Below are positions 10,881 to 21,116 of a DNA stretch of 64,000 bases, piece by piece; the stretch's first letter is position 1, and every line of letters starts with the position of its first letter. Both the position numbers and the translations under genes were made by a program. The stretch is from NCBI GenBank assembly GCA_019116705.1, contig DXBF01000009.1:20463-84462 (forward strand), given 5' to 3'. The notes below the pieces were generated by a model. That model was not told where the DNA came from, did no database searches, and worked only from the letters and a program-made list of their open reading frames with translations. The DNA is from Candidatus Gemmiger avistercoris (GTDB taxonomy: Bacteria; Bacillota; Clostridia; Oscillospirales; Ruminococcaceae).

Positions 10881-10908
10881 TTTAACAATCTTTAACATTC
10901 ACATTATA
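10881..10908 (-). promoter_or_regulatory. pfkA promoter -10 (TATAAT) with a 10-bp tandem direct repeat at the predicted start site
   Basis: TATAAT at 10903-10908 (minus); + strand reads TTTAACAATC-TTTAACATTC at 10881-10900. Confidence 0.5.
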
Positions 10909-10958
10909 CCACAACTCAATGGCAGCGATTATGGACAAATCACGCAAAACGCATGGAT

Positions 10959-13900
10959 TTATTTTGCATCAGCGCTTCCCGTCTGCACCTTTACATGCTC
11001 AGCCCCCAAAATACGGACCAATTCTGCCCGCAGCAGCGGGTCGTCCTTGACAGCCATATGACGCGCCAACGCCTTTTTCCCGCTGTCAGCGAAGCGGAAA
11101 TAGACCTTTACGGTACCGCCGTCAAAGATGTTGCAGAGCAGGTTCTCTACCCGGCGCATCTCGGCGCAGTGCAGGGATGGCACCGTCAGGAAGTAACCGC
11201 TGGCCCCCTCCCCGCTCTTTTCCCGCTGTACACGTTCCGCACGGTTGCTGCCGAAGCTTTTGGAGGGGTCGTAGGTCTCGATGGGCTGTACGCCCTCCAC
11301 GATAAGGCGCGCCGCCTCTTCCTCCTTGACCGACACGCGCCCGTTTGCCACCACGACGGCATTTTCCTGCAAAGCCGCGCGGCATTCCGCCAACACGCGC
11401 GGAAAAACCAGCAGTTCCATGGACCCTGTCAGATCTTCGATGGTCGTAAAGGCCATCAGCGTGTTGGACTTGGTCGTCATGACCTTGTTCTTGACCACAG
11501 TACACAGAAGCGTCACATTCTTCTCATCAAACTGCCGGGCATTTTCGCCCTGCAGCTGCGCGACGGTGCAGGTAGAGATCTTTGCGATCTGTTCGCGGTA
11601 GGCGTCCAGCGGATGGCCGGACAGATACAGCCCCGAGACCTCCTTCTCCATTTTGAGCAATTCACCGCTGGGGTATTCCGAGAGTTTGGGGACCTTGTAG
11701 TCGTTGCCTGCCGGTTCCGCCGTTTCGCCGCTCATCATGCCGAAAAGGTCCATCTGGCCTTCCAGGTTGCGGCGCATGTCGGTCTCTACACTCTTTAAAA
11801 TTCCTTCCACGCACTCCAGCATTCCCCGCCGGGAGGGCTCCAGCGCATCAAACGCCCCGCACTTGATGAGGTTTTCCAGCGCACGGCGGTTCAGTTCATT
11901 CCCATACAGCCGCCTGCAAAAATCATACAGACCGCGATAAGGACGGTCTTTCCGTTCCTTCACCACAGCTTCGATAAGGTTGCGGCCCACGCTCTTGACA
12001 GCGTTCAGACCGAAACGGATACAGCCGCCGTCCGCCGTAAACCCTCCGCGGGAAATATTGATATCCGGCTGCAGGACTTTGATCCCCAGCCGCTGGCACT
12101 CCGTGGTATATTCAATGACCTTGGATGTATTGTCCAGCACACTGGTCAGCAGCGCCGCCATAAACTCATGGGGATAATGGCACTTGAGGTACGCGGTCTG
12201 GAACGCCACATAGGCATAGCAGGCCGCATGGGATTTGTTGAAAGCGTAGGAGGCGAAGGAGATCATTTCATCATAGATCTCGTTTGCCACCTGCTCCGGG
12301 ATGCCGTTTTTGACGCAGCCGGGGCACTCCTTCCCCGGTTCGGCGCACCCATGGACGAAGTGCTCCCGCTCTTCTTCCATGACCTTGTGCTTTTTCTTGC
12401 TCATAGCCCGGCGGATATTGTCGGCCTGGCCAAAACTGAACCCGGCCAGTTCCCGGAAGATCTGCATGACCTGTTCCTGGTAAACGATGCAGCCGTTGGT
12501 CACATCCAGGATATGGGCCAGCTGCGGGGTTTTATAGCTGATTTTATCCGGCTCGCGGCGGTTGCGCAGATAGGTCGGGATGGAATCCATCGGCCCGGGC
12601 CGGTACAGGGAGATCAGCGCGATGATATCTTCAAGGTTTTTCGGCCGCATGCTGACCAGCACCTGGGTCATGCCGGTCGATTCAAGCTGGAAGATGCCTT
12701 CCGTCTCCCCCCGCGCCAGCATGGCGTAGGTGTCCGGGTCGTCGTAGCTGATGCCGGATATCCTGAATTCCGGCACCCGGCTGCGCACGGCCATCTCGGT
12801 GTCATGGATGACCGTCAGCGTCCGCAGGCCCAAAAAGTCCATCTTGAGCAGGCCCAGACGTTCGATCTCCACCATGTTGAACTGTGTGACCGGCAGGCCG
12901 TCGTTGGTGGCAAGAGGGACATATTCCGTTGCGGATTCCCGGGTGATGACCACGCCCGCCGCGTGGGTGGAAGCGTGCCGCGGCATGCCTTCCACTTTCA
13001 GCGAGGTCTCGATCAACTCATGAACCTGGGGGTTTTCCTTGTACATGGCCTTCAGATCCGGGCTGACTTCCAGCGCTTTCTGCAGGGTCATTTTCAGTTC
13101 CATTGGGATCAGCTTGGCGACCTTGTCCACGTCCTGGTAGGGCATGCCCATCACGCGGCCCACATCTCGCACGGCCGCCCGCGCCGCCATCGTACCAAAA
13201 GTGACGATCTGCGCCACATGATCGCGCCCGTATTTCTCGTTGACGTAGTCGATGACTTCCTGACGGCGCTCATAGCAGAAGTCCACGTCGAAGTCCGGCA
13301 TCGACACGCGTTCCGGGTTCAGGAAGCGTTCAAAGATCAGATTGTAGCGGATCGGGTCGATGTCGGTGATGCCGACACAATAGGCCGCCAGGCTGCCCGC
13401 GCCCGAACCGCGGCCCGGTCCCACGGGGATGTCCCGGCTTTTGGCATAGTTGATAAAATCGTAGACGATCAGGTAGTAGTTGGTATACCCCATCGTTTTG
13501 ACGACGTTGATCTCATGGCTCAGCCGTTCCCGCAGCGCGTCGGTGACCTTGCCGGGATAGCGGCGCTCCAGCCCTTCCCAGCAGAGCTTTTCAAAATACG
13601 CCTGGTTGTCCATGCCGTCCGGCGCGCGAAAATACGGCAGCTTGGTCTCGCCAAAGGTAAACTCAAAATTGCACTGTTCGGCGATCTTATTGGTATTCTC
13701 GCAGGCTTCCGGCACCATGGAGAAGAGATCGTACATCTCGTCGGTGCTCTTCAGGTAGAACTCGTCGGTCTGGAATTCCATGCGGTCGGCATCCGCGATG
13801 GTCTTGCCCGTCTGGATGCACAGCAGGATGCTCTGCATCTTGGCGTCCTCTTTGGTGATATAGTGCGCGTCGTTGGTCGCCGCCATCGGGATGCCGGTCT

Positions 13901-14498
13901 CCCGGGAAAGCCGGATGAGCTGGGGCAGCACCACCTGGTCTTCTTCCAAACCATGATCCTGCAGTTCCAGATAGTAATTCCCCTCGCCGAACAGGTCGCG
14001 GTAATACAGGGCGGTCTGTTTGGCACGCTCGTAGTCCCCCGCCAGGATCGCTTTGGGGATCTCGCCCGCCAGACAGGCGGAAAGGCAGATCAGCCCTTCG
14101 TGGTGCTGTTCCAGCAGGTCTTTGTCGATGCGCGGTTTGGAGTAGAAGCCTTCCAGAAATCCCGCAGACACCATCTTGATCAGATTCTTATACCCTGTCT
14201 CATTCTTGCACAGCAGGATCAGGTGGCTGTTCCCGTCGATGCGGTTGACCTTGTCGAACCGGGTGCGGGTCGCCACATAGACCTCACAGCCGATGATCGG
14301 CTTGATCCCCGCCGCCTTGGCCGCGTCAAAAAAGGCCACGCAGCCGTACATGACGCCGTGGTCCGTGATGGCGCAGGCCGTCTGCCCCATCGACTTCAGA
14401 TGTTCAAACATACGGTCGATCCGGCAGGCGCCGTCCAGCAAGCTGTACTCGGTATGCACATGCAAATGGGTAAACTGTCTTTGCTTTGCTTCAGGCAT
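10959..14498 (-). CDS. dnaE: DNA polymerase III subunit alpha (DnaE)
   Basis: MPEAKQRQFTHLHVHTEYSLLDGACRI (PHP domain), GPGRGSGAGSL, MPDFDVDFCYERR; start trimmed to ATG 14498. Confidence 0.97.
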   Translation of the reverse strand: MPEAKQRQFTHLHVHTEYSLLDGACRIDRMFEHLKSMGQTACAITDHGVMYGCVAFFDAAKAAGIKPIIGCEVYVATRTRFDKVNRIDGNSHLILLCKNETGYKNLIKMVSAGFLEGFYSKPRIDKDLLEQHHEGLICLSACLAGEIPKAILAGDYERAKQTALYYRDLFGEGNYYLELQDHGLEEDQVVLPQLIRLSRETGIPMAATNDAHYITKEDAKMQSILLCIQTGKTIADADRMEFQTDEFYLKSTDEMYDLFSMVPEACENTNKIAEQCNFEFTFGETKLPYFRAPDGMDNQAYFEKLCWEGLERRYPGKVTDALRERLSHEINVVKTMGYTNYYLIVYDFINYAKSRDIPVGPGRGSGAGSLAAYCVGITDIDPIRYNLIFERFLNPERVSMPDFDVDFCYERRQEVIDYVNEKYGRDHVAQIVTFGTMAARAAVRDVGRVMGMPYQDVDKVAKLIPMELKMTLQKALEVSPDLKAMYKENPQVHELIETSLKVEGMPRHASTHAAGVVITRESATEYVPLATNDGLPVTQFNMVEIERLGLLKMDFLGLRTLTVIHDTEMAVRSRVPEFRISGISYDDPDTYAMLARGETEGIFQLESTGMTQVLVSMRPKNLEDIIALISLYRPGPMDSIPTYLRNRREPDKISYKTPQLAHILDVTNGCIVYQEQVMQIFRELAGFSFGQADNIRRAMSKKKHKVMEEEREHFVHGCAEPGKECPGCVKNGIPEQVANEIYDEMISFASYAFNKSHAACYAYVAFQTAYLKCHYPHEFMAALLTSVLDNTSKVIEYTTECQRLGIKVLQPDINISRGGFTADGGCIRFGLNAVKSVGRNLIEAVVKERKDRPYRGLYDFCRRLYGNELNRRALENLIKCGAFDALEPSRRGMLECVEGILKSVETDMRRNLEGQMDLFGMMSGETAEPAGNDYKVPKLSEYPSGELLKMEKEVSGLYLSGHPLDAYREQIAKISTCTVAQLQGENARQFDEKNVTLLCTVVKNKVMTTKSNTLMAFTTIEDLTGSMELLVFPRVLAECRAALQENAVVVANGRVSVKEEEAARLIVEGVQPIETYDPSKSFGSNRAERVQREKSGEGASGYFLTVPSLHCAEMRRVENLLCNIFDGGTVKVYFRFADSGKKALARHMAVKDDPLLRAELVRILGAEHVKVQTGSADAK

Positions 14499-15426
14499 CG
14501 TTCTGATCCTTTTCTGTCTGTGCGGCCGCCGGGAGATTGCGGGCCGCTTCCTGAATCCGCTTGAATCTGTGGGATAGCCCCGCCTTGCTGACCGGCGGGT
14601 CGAATTTCTGGGCCAGTTTGGCCAGCGGCAGGTCCGGGTACTGCAAACGCAAACGGGCGGTCTGGCGCAACGGTTCCGGCAGGGCGGACAGCGCATCAGC
14701 CGCTTCCAGGCGTTCTATAGCCATCTGCACCTGCACCGCTGCCTGCACGCTCTTGCCCATATTGGCCGTTTCGCAGTTGGAAAGGCGGTTGGTCTTGTTG
14801 CGCATTTCGTTATAGAGCCGCTGGTCCATGATCCTCATAGCCGCGCCGCCCGCGCCCATAAACGTCAGCAGGTCTTCGATGTGATCCGCTGCCCGGATAT
14901 AAATGGTGTTGGCGCCTTTGCGCAGCGCACGATGCGGGTGGAAATCATGTTCCGCCAGCATGGCTTCCAACTGTTGGGACAGGTAATGCCTGGTAGACAA
15001 AAATTCCAGATTGTAGCTCTTTTCCGGGTCTGTCATCGTGCCGCAGCAGAGAAAGGCCGTAGCAATAAAAGCCTGCACGCACTTCTGGCATTTAAAAGGC
15101 TGCGGACGGATCCGCAGCGTTGTCTCCTTGCCGGTGTGGCCAAACAATTCCAGCAGTTTGCAGACTTCCTCCGGCTGCTTGACGCTGAATTCAAACACCG
15201 GCCCCGTGGGGCGGTCCTTGCGCAGGATCGCCCCCTGGATGCCGCAGCGGCGGTACACCTTCTGGGCAAAGTTGGCCACGCCTTCGTTTTCCGTCTGCAA
15301 AACAACGCCACGATCGTCAAAATACTTGCCGAAACAGGCCACTGCGTATGCCGCCGCCGCGTTGCAGCAGGGTTTTGTGATCCTGTGGCGCAGGATCTCA
15401 TTCTTGACTTCTTGTGAAAAACTCAA
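14491..15426 (-). CDS. whiA: DNA-binding protein WhiA
   Basis: SFSQEVKNEILRHRITKPCCNAAAAYA...RLSNCETANMGKSVQAA...LPEPLRQTARLRLQYPDLPLAKLAQKFDPPVSKAGLSHRFKRI. TTG start at 15426 with a GGGGGAAG SD. Confidence 0.92.
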   Translation of the reverse strand: MSFSQEVKNEILRHRITKPCCNAAAAYAVACFGKYFDDRGVVLQTENEGVANFAQKVYRRCGIQGAILRKDRPTGPVFEFSVKQPEEVCKLLELFGHTGKETTLRIRPQPFKCQKCVQAFIATAFLCCGTMTDPEKSYNLEFLSTRHYLSQQLEAMLAEHDFHPHRALRKGANTIYIRAADHIEDLLTFMGAGGAAMRIMDQRLYNEMRNKTNRLSNCETANMGKSVQAAVQVQMAIERLEAADALSALPEPLRQTARLRLQYPDLPLAKLAQKFDPPVSKAGLSHRFKRIQEAARNLPAAAQTEKDQNDA

Positions 15427-15460
15427 CGATCTTCCCCCTCCGCGCAGCGGCAGGAAACTT

Positions 15461-16324
15461 TTACAGCGTCCGCTTCGCGTCCCGATGCTGTACGCTGGGG
15501 TCGTACCCCAGTTTTTGGCAAAACTCCCCGATCTTGCGGGCAAAGGTGATCGAGCGATGCTTGCCGCCCGTGCACCCCACCGCGATCATAAGCTGGCTTT
15601 TCCCTTCCTTTACGTACAACGGCAGCGCATACTCCAGCATGTTCTCATACCGGCGCAGCAGTTCCCGTGACTCCGGCGCCGCCATCACGTAATCCACCAC
15701 CGCCTGATCCATGCCGGTCAGGTTTTTCAGTTCCGGCACATAAAAGGGGTTGGGCAGACAGCGTACATCCAATACCAGGTCGGCCTCCTGGGGCAGACCG
15801 TATTTGAACCCGAACGAAACGACCGTGAGCGCCATCGGGCTTTTGCCCTTGTCCAGAAACAGACCGCAGATCCGTTCTTTGTTCTGCGCCGCACTCAGCA
15901 GCGACGTGTCGATCACATACTTGGCCCGGCTGCGCAGCGGCCGCAGCAGCCGGCGTTCCCTCTCGATCGCTTCCTGGATCGGCACATGGTCCGTGACGGC
16001 GATCGGGTGCTGGCGGCGCGTCTCTTTATAACGGCGCTGGATGGTATCATTGCTGGCATCCAGAAACAGGATCTCATAATCCGTCTTTTTGGCGTCCAGA
16101 TCCGCCAGCGCCTGTTCCAGCTGGTCGCTGTTGCGCACACCGCGCACATCCATCACGACTGCCACACGACTGAGCTGGTTTTCACCCTGGAGCGCAAAAT
16201 CCACGATACGCGGCAGCAGCGCGATCGGGATATTATCAATGCAGAAAAAACCGATGTCCTCCAACGCGTTGACCGCCATGGACTTGCCTGCGCCGGACAG
16301 CCCCGTCACAATGAGAAAATTCAT
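15461..16324 (-). CDS. rapZ: RNase adapter protein RapZ / YvcJ-like nucleotide-binding protein
   Basis: MNFLIVTGLSGAGKSMAVNALEDIGFFCIDNIPIALL...GCTGGKHRSITFARKI. Confidence 0.95.
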   Translation of the reverse strand: MNFLIVTGLSGAGKSMAVNALEDIGFFCIDNIPIALLPRIVDFALQGENQLSRVAVVMDVRGVRNSDQLEQALADLDAKKTDYEILFLDASNDTIQRRYKETRRQHPIAVTDHVPIQEAIERERRLLRPLRSRAKYVIDTSLLSAAQNKERICGLFLDKGKSPMALTVVSFGFKYGLPQEADLVLDVRCLPNPFYVPELKNLTGMDQAVVDYVMAAPESRELLRRYENMLEYALPLYVKEGKSQLMIAVGCTGGKHRSITFARKIGEFCQKLGYDPSVQHRDAKRTL

Positions 16325-16340
16325 CCCGCACCCCTCCTTT

Positions 16341-17267
16341 TCATTTTACTACACGGATCTCCCGTTCCAAAACGTACCCGGTTCTTTCCCGCACGATCCG
16401 CTTGACTTCTTCGGTCAGCGCCACCACGTCCGCGCAGGTCGCGCCGCCCCGATTAATGACAAAGCCGCAGTGTTTTTCACTGATCTGTGCGCCGCCCACA
16501 GAGAACCCGCGCAAACCGCATTTTTCGATCAAACTGCCGGCAAACGCCCCCTGCGGCCGCTTGAAAGTACTGCCGGCGCTCGGCCATTCCAACGGCTGTT
16601 TCTCATTGCGCCGCCGCAGAAACTCCTGCATGGCCTCAAGGATCTTGCCGCTGTCGCCCGCCCGAAGGCGGACCGTAGCAGAGAGGATGCACCAGGACGG
16701 ATTCTTTTCAAAAATACTGGTGCGATACCCCATCTGCAAGTCGCGCACCGGCAGCGTCCGCAGTTCCAGCGCGTCATCCAGGAAGGCGACCTCCTGCAGC
16801 ACATCCTTCATTTCCCCGCCATAGGCCCCGGCATCCATATAAACCGCCCCGCCTATGGTGCCCGGTATACCGCTGAAACATTCCAGGCCTGTCAGGCCGC
16901 GCTGCTGTGCTTCGGCGCAAAGGCGGCCCAGCGTCATGCCCGCCCCTGCCGTAACAAGGAATTCCTCCCCGTCCTGCACGACGGAGAGTTCTCCGGCCAG
17001 GCCGCGAAGGTCGATGACTGCACCGTCATAGCCCTCATCAGCAAACAGCGTATTGGACCCATTGCCCAGAAAGTACGTCCGCACTGCATGGTTGCGGCAG
17101 CAGGCGAGCAGATTCCGCAGCTGCGCGGTATCCTGCGGCTGGCACCAAAAAGCGGCGGGGCCGCCGATCCGGAATGTGGTGTGCCCCGCCAACGGTTCCT
17201 GTGGCGTAAAGGGAACTGCGATCTTTGCAAGATCGTTTTGAAAAGCAGCTGCCTGTTGCTCCTGCAT
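16341..17267 (-). CDS. murB: UDP-N-acetylmuramate dehydrogenase
   Basis: HTTFRIGGPAAFWCQP...LGNGSNTLF...GLECFSGIPGTIGGAVYMDAGAYGGE...; start trimmed to ATG 17267 with SD GGGGGAGG. Confidence 0.95.
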   Translation of the reverse strand: MQEQQAAAFQNDLAKIAVPFTPQEPLAGHTTFRIGGPAAFWCQPQDTAQLRNLLACCRNHAVRTYFLGNGSNTLFADEGYDGAVIDLRGLAGELSVVQDGEEFLVTAGAGMTLGRLCAEAQQRGLTGLECFSGIPGTIGGAVYMDAGAYGGEMKDVLQEVAFLDDALELRTLPVRDLQMGYRTSIFEKNPSWCILSATVRLRAGDSGKILEAMQEFLRRRNEKQPLEWPSAGSTFKRPQGAFAGSLIEKCGLRGFSVGGAQISEKHCGFVINRGGATCADVVALTEEVKRIVRERTGYVLEREIRVVK

Positions 17268-17308
17268 GGTTCCTCCCCCTGCGCACAGCCGAACGTGCGC
17301 GTTGTTGC

Positions 17309-18265
17309 TCAAATCGAACTTTCCAACGCCGCCGCGCCGATCACGCCCGCGTCGTTGCGCAGTTCGCAGGCGCGGATATCCGGCACACGGCCGCCGGTGA
17401 TGTCGTGCGTCTCTTTCTGCACATAGGCGCGCACCGGCCCCAGCAGCGTCTCGCCCTGGTTGGAGACACCGCCGCCGATGCAGATCACTTCCGGTTCAAA
17501 CGTATTGACCACATTGGCGATCCCACAGCCAACGTATTCCATCCAGTTCTCCACGACTTGTTTGGCGACCGCGTCCCCCCGGGCCATGGCGTCAAACGAG
17601 GTTTTTGCGTTGACATGGTCAATATCCGTTACCAACTTCCACATCAGCGTATCGCTGTGCTCCCGCATAGCGGCTCTGGTATCCTCGGTCAGCGCGCGGG
17701 AGGAAGCATACCGCTCCCAGCAGCCGCACCGGCCGCAGTTGCACTTGCGGCCGCCTTTGACGATGACCGTATGCCCCATTTCCCCCGCTGCGAAATTAAA
17801 ACCACGGACGATTTTTCCGCCAAGGATGATACCGCTGCCGATGCCGGTCCCCAGCGTGATGACGACGGCGTCTTGATACCCTTTGGCGCCGCCCGCGATA
17901 AATTCGCCGAAAGCCGCCGCATTGGCGTCGTTCTCCACATACACCTTGCAGCCGAGGAGCTTCTCCATGTCCGGCCCCAGGTTCCAGTCGTAGTACCCGA
18001 AGTTGGTGTTATACCCTACAAACCCGGTGGTGAAGTTCACGCTGCCCGGCGTACCGATGCCCACATAGCGGATCTCCGAAAAAGCGACGTGATTCTCTTT
18101 TGCCACCGCATGGCAAAGGTCCGCCAACGCTTTTTCCAGATCCACGGCAGGCCGCGGCAAGCGGGTCGCCCAGGTGATCTTCCCGATGATTTCATAGTTT
18201 TCGTTGACGAGGCCCGCCGTCATGGTGGTGCCGCCCAAATCGACCCCGATGGTGTACTGGCTCAT
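17309..18265 (-). CDS. ROK family glucokinase
   Basis: MSQYTIGVDLGGTTMTAGLVNE...; ROK zinc motif CNCGRCGCWERYASSRAL. Confidence 0.92.
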   Translation of the reverse strand: MSQYTIGVDLGGTTMTAGLVNENYEIIGKITWATRLPRPAVDLEKALADLCHAVAKENHVAFSEIRYVGIGTPGSVNFTTGFVGYNTNFGYYDWNLGPDMEKLLGCKVYVENDANAAAFGEFIAGGAKGYQDAVVITLGTGIGSGIILGGKIVRGFNFAAGEMGHTVIVKGGRKCNCGRCGCWERYASSRALTEDTRAAMREHSDTLMWKLVTDIDHVNAKTSFDAMARGDAVAKQVVENWMEYVGCGIANVVNTFEPEVICIGGGVSNQGETLLGPVRAYVQKETHDITGGRVPDIRACELRNDAGVIGAAALESSI

Positions 18266-19011
18266 ACTATGATTCCTCCTACATATTCTGCACAGCGCCG
18301 GCCGTGCAGTTTCAATTCATTCACCAGATTTTCCCGCGTTGCATTGACGATCAGTTCCTGCGGGAACTGCAGTTCTTCCAATATGCCAAACAGCGGCTGC
18401 AGCGCGTTCTGCATCTTCCAGGCGCTGTGTGCGTCGCTGTCTACTGCGATACGGCACCCGTTTTGCAGACAGGCTTCCAGCAGCGCACGCATATTGGGGA
18501 TGCCGTCCCGGCGCACCTGAAACGAATTGGCGTTCAGTTCCACTACTTTATGATTGCGGGCAAACGCCTTGGTTACCAGTTCATAATCGTACCGATAGTT
18601 GCTCTGCTCCGAATGGCCGATACAGTCCACATACGGATTTTCCGCAACGCTCAGCCACAGGCGGTTCGCCTCCCTGCGCGTGAGCAGGCCCGGGATGCAG
18701 GGACTATGGATGGATGCCACCACCCAATCCTGTTCCGACAGCTGCCGCTGCGTCATATCCAGGCCGCCTTTTGTATCCATCACATTGACTTCCGCGCCGT
18801 ACAGCATGGCCACGCCGTCTACTTCCCGGGGAAGAGAGCCCCAGTTGGAAAAATGCCAGCTGTGCGGGGCATCCGGCATGGCCGGAGCATGGTCTGTAAT
18901 CGCCAGCGCACAATACCCCGCAGCCTTTGCCGCCGCGGCCATTTCATTCACCGTCTGATAAGCATGTGTGGCACACAGCGTATGCGTGTGCAGGTCTGCA
19001 ATTATCTGCAT
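18262..19011 (-). CDS. PHP domain phosphatase/phosphoesterase (YcdX-like)
   Basis: MQIIADLHTHTLCATHAYQTVNEM...ITDHAP...DSDAHSAWKM; start trimmed to ATG 19011. Confidence 0.9.
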   Translation of the reverse strand: MQIIADLHTHTLCATHAYQTVNEMAAAAKAAGYCALAITDHAPAMPDAPHSWHFSNWGSLPREVDGVAMLYGAEVNVMDTKGGLDMTQRQLSEQDWVVASIHSPCIPGLLTRREANRLWLSVAENPYVDCIGHSEQSNYRYDYELVTKAFARNHKVVELNANSFQVRRDGIPNMRALLEACLQNGCRIAVDSDAHSAWKMQNALQPLFGILEELQFPQELIVNATRENLVNELKLHGRRCAEYVGGIIV

Positions 19012-19049
19012 AAATATGGACGTTTCTCTCTTTTTCTGTAAAATAAACC

Positions 19050-19982
19050 TCAAAGCGGGACGTCATCCTGCAGCCCCAGCTGCGTCAGCAATTCCTGGGC
19101 CGCGTTGTATCCCATTTCTTTGGTGCGGTTGTTGATCGCCGCCGTTTCCAGAATGACCGCCAGATTCCGCCCGGGCATGACCGGGATCACCATGCTGGGG
19201 ATCTGAACGCCCAGAATGTCAAAATACTGGGTATCCAGCCCCGTGCGGTCGTAGTTTTTGCTCTTATCCCAGGGTTCAAACTGGACGACCAGTTCCACTT
19301 CCACGCTGTTGCGCACCGAACCGATGCCGAAGACGTGGGCCACATTGATGATGCCGATGCCCCGCAGTTCAATAAAGTGGCGGATGTTGGCCGGAGCCGT
19401 CCCCAGAATGCTGCGGTTGGAAATGCGGCGCAGTTCCACCGCGTCGTCGGCGATCAACCGGTGGCCGCGCTTGACCAGTTCGATGGCCGTCTCGCTTTTC
19501 CCGACGCCGGAATCTCCGAGGATCAGGATGCCTTCGCCGTAAACTTCCACCAGAACGCCATGCCGTGTGATACGCGGCGCCAGTTCAGTATTGAGGGTGG
19601 TGATCAGGACGCCCATCAGCGTGGAAGTCATCTCACTGGACATCAGGATCGGCACCGCATACTGTTTGGCATACTGCATCATCTCGGACAGCGGCTGCAT
19701 ATTGCGCGTGAGGATCACCGCCGGCGGCTGGAAGGAAAACAGCTTTTCCAGGCGCATATCGCGCAAGGACGAAGAAAGTTCCTCCAAGTAGGACATCTCG
19801 GTCAGTCCAATGATCTGGACGCGGGTATTGTCGAAGTTCTCATAGTAACCGGCCAGCAGAATGCCGGGGCGGTAGACTTCCCTCGCGGTGATCTGGACTT
19901 TTTCCAGTTCGCACGGGGTATACGCCACCGTAAGTTTTGCCTCTTCCGCCAGTTTTGCAAGGGATACAGAAAATTCAGACAC
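19050..19982 (-). CDS. hprK: HPr kinase/phosphorylase
   Basis: LILGDSGVGKSETAIELVKRGHRLIADDAVEL; probable GTG start at 19982 with AGGGGCG SD. Confidence 0.95.
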   Translation of the reverse strand: MSEFSVSLAKLAEEAKLTVAYTPCELEKVQITAREVYRPGILLAGYYENFDNTRVQIIGLTEMSYLEELSSSLRDMRLEKLFSFQPPAVILTRNMQPLSEMMQYAKQYAVPILMSSEMTSTLMGVLITTLNTELAPRITRHGVLVEVYGEGILILGDSGVGKSETAIELVKRGHRLIADDAVELRRISNRSILGTAPANIRHFIELRGIGIINVAHVFGIGSVRNSVEVELVVQFEPWDKSKNYDRTGLDTQYFDILGVQIPSMVIPVMPGRNLAVILETAAINNRTKEMGYNAAQELLTQLGLQDDVPL

Positions 19983-20021
19983 AGCCAAACGCCCCTTCCC
20001 TAAACAGGATATTCTGACTTT

Positions 20022-20050
20022 ATTATACCGTACCGCCCAGTTTTTGTACA
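20022..20050 (-). promoter_or_regulatory. Promoter upstream of hprK (TGTACA-17-TATAAT)
   Basis: Minus strand -10 TATAAT at 20022-20027, TGTACA at 20045-20050, spacer 17. Confidence 0.6.
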
Positions 20051-20072
20051 GAGGCATACCGGGGCTAAAACG

Positions 20073-20101
20073 AAAAAATACCTGCCGCAGAAAACGGCAG
20101 G
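20073..20101 (-). terminator. Intrinsic terminator at the end of the polysaccharide operon
   Basis: Minus strand CCTGCCG-ttttctg-CGGCAGG-TATTTTTT. Confidence 0.8.
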
Positions 20102-20114
20102 CAGGTTCTTACTT

Positions 20115-21116
20115 TTACTGCGGGCGCAGTGCCGCGATCCCCTTTTGAATGCGCCTGTGCAGCCACAGCAGCCCGACTGCTGCAGCCCAGGTGCCGCCAA
20201 GATAAATGAGGAACAAGAACAGCGTGTCGCGCCGTCCCAGCGCCGCCAGATCGAACCTTTCCACCATGCGCTGGATCAGTACATGGTGGACCAGGAACAC
20301 AGCGTAGGAGATCTTTGCCAGATAAGCGCAGACTGCCTGCGGCCAGGGACGGTCCAGCAGGCGTGAAACGGCAGCCAACAGGGTGAACACCAGCAGGCTG
20401 AACAGGGCGCAGGTGATCTTGCCGTCCCGGCCGGAACACAATACCGTCCCCGCCGCAGCTAGCACCGCCAGCCCCGCACGGGCCTTGCCGCCCAGTTTGA
20501 GGAACTGCATGCCGAACAAAAACTCCAGAAGGTGGATGGCCACCAGCTGGGCGTCCCACCCCGACAGATGCACCGGCAAACAGACCGCAAACGCTGCCGC
20601 CCAGGTACCTGCCGGACAGCGGCGCAGTCCCTGATTCAAAAGCGGGAACAGCAGATACAAAAACAGGATGCTGCCGAGGAACCATTCCCCCACGCAGGCA
20701 AAGTCCATCCCGACCCATCCGGCCGCCACCGCAAAGTTGTCCAGTCCCAGGACCGTGAGCAGCAGCGTCGGCGTTTTGGCCGCCGCATAGTACCCCGGCT
20801 TGCTCAAAAAGCGCAGGGAAAAACATACCGCCCACGCCAGCCAGAACAGCGGGTAGATCGCACGGGCGCGCTTTTTGTAAAACGTCCACGGCTTCTGTTC
20901 CGGCGGTACCGTCAGCGCCAGCGCCGCGCCGGAGACCATAAAAAACAGAGAAGATCCAAAATCCCCCAGGTAGATCCCGAACGGGAGGGTGCTGGCAAAC
21001 AGCTTATGGGGCAGCGTAAAATACCCTGTGACCGTCGCGTTGAAATGAATGACAAGGATCGCCGCCAGCGCTACCGCGCGCACAAAATCCAGATAGAACA
21101 AACGTTGCTTTTTGAT
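20115..21116 (-). CDS. Acyltransferase family 3 (membrane O-acyltransferase)
   Basis: KKQRLFYLDFVRAVALAAILVIHFNATV...FMVSGAAL..., many TM segments. Start uncertain: no ATG; the well-spaced SD points to ATC at 21116, the ORF track uses TTG 21101. Confidence 0.85.
   Translation of the reverse strand: MKKQRLFYLDFVRAVALAAILVIHFNATVTGYFTLPHKLFASTLPFGIYLGDFGSSLFFMVSGAALALTVPPEQKPWTFYKKRARAIYPLFWLAWAVCFSLRFLSKPGYYAAAKTPTLLLTVLGLDNFAVAAGWVGMDFACVGEWFLGSILFLYLLFPLLNQGLRRCPAGTWAAAFAVCLPVHLSGWDAQLVAIHLLEFLFGMQFLKLGGKARAGLAVLAAAGTVLCSGRDGKITCALFSLLVFTLLAAVSRLLDRPWPQAVCAYLAKISYAVFLVHHVLIQRMVERFDLAALGRRDTLFLFLIYLGGTWAAAVGLLWLHRRIQKGIAALRPQ

Noticed and set aside
12168-14564. 798-aa + strand ORF
   Set aside because: Antisense to dnaE.
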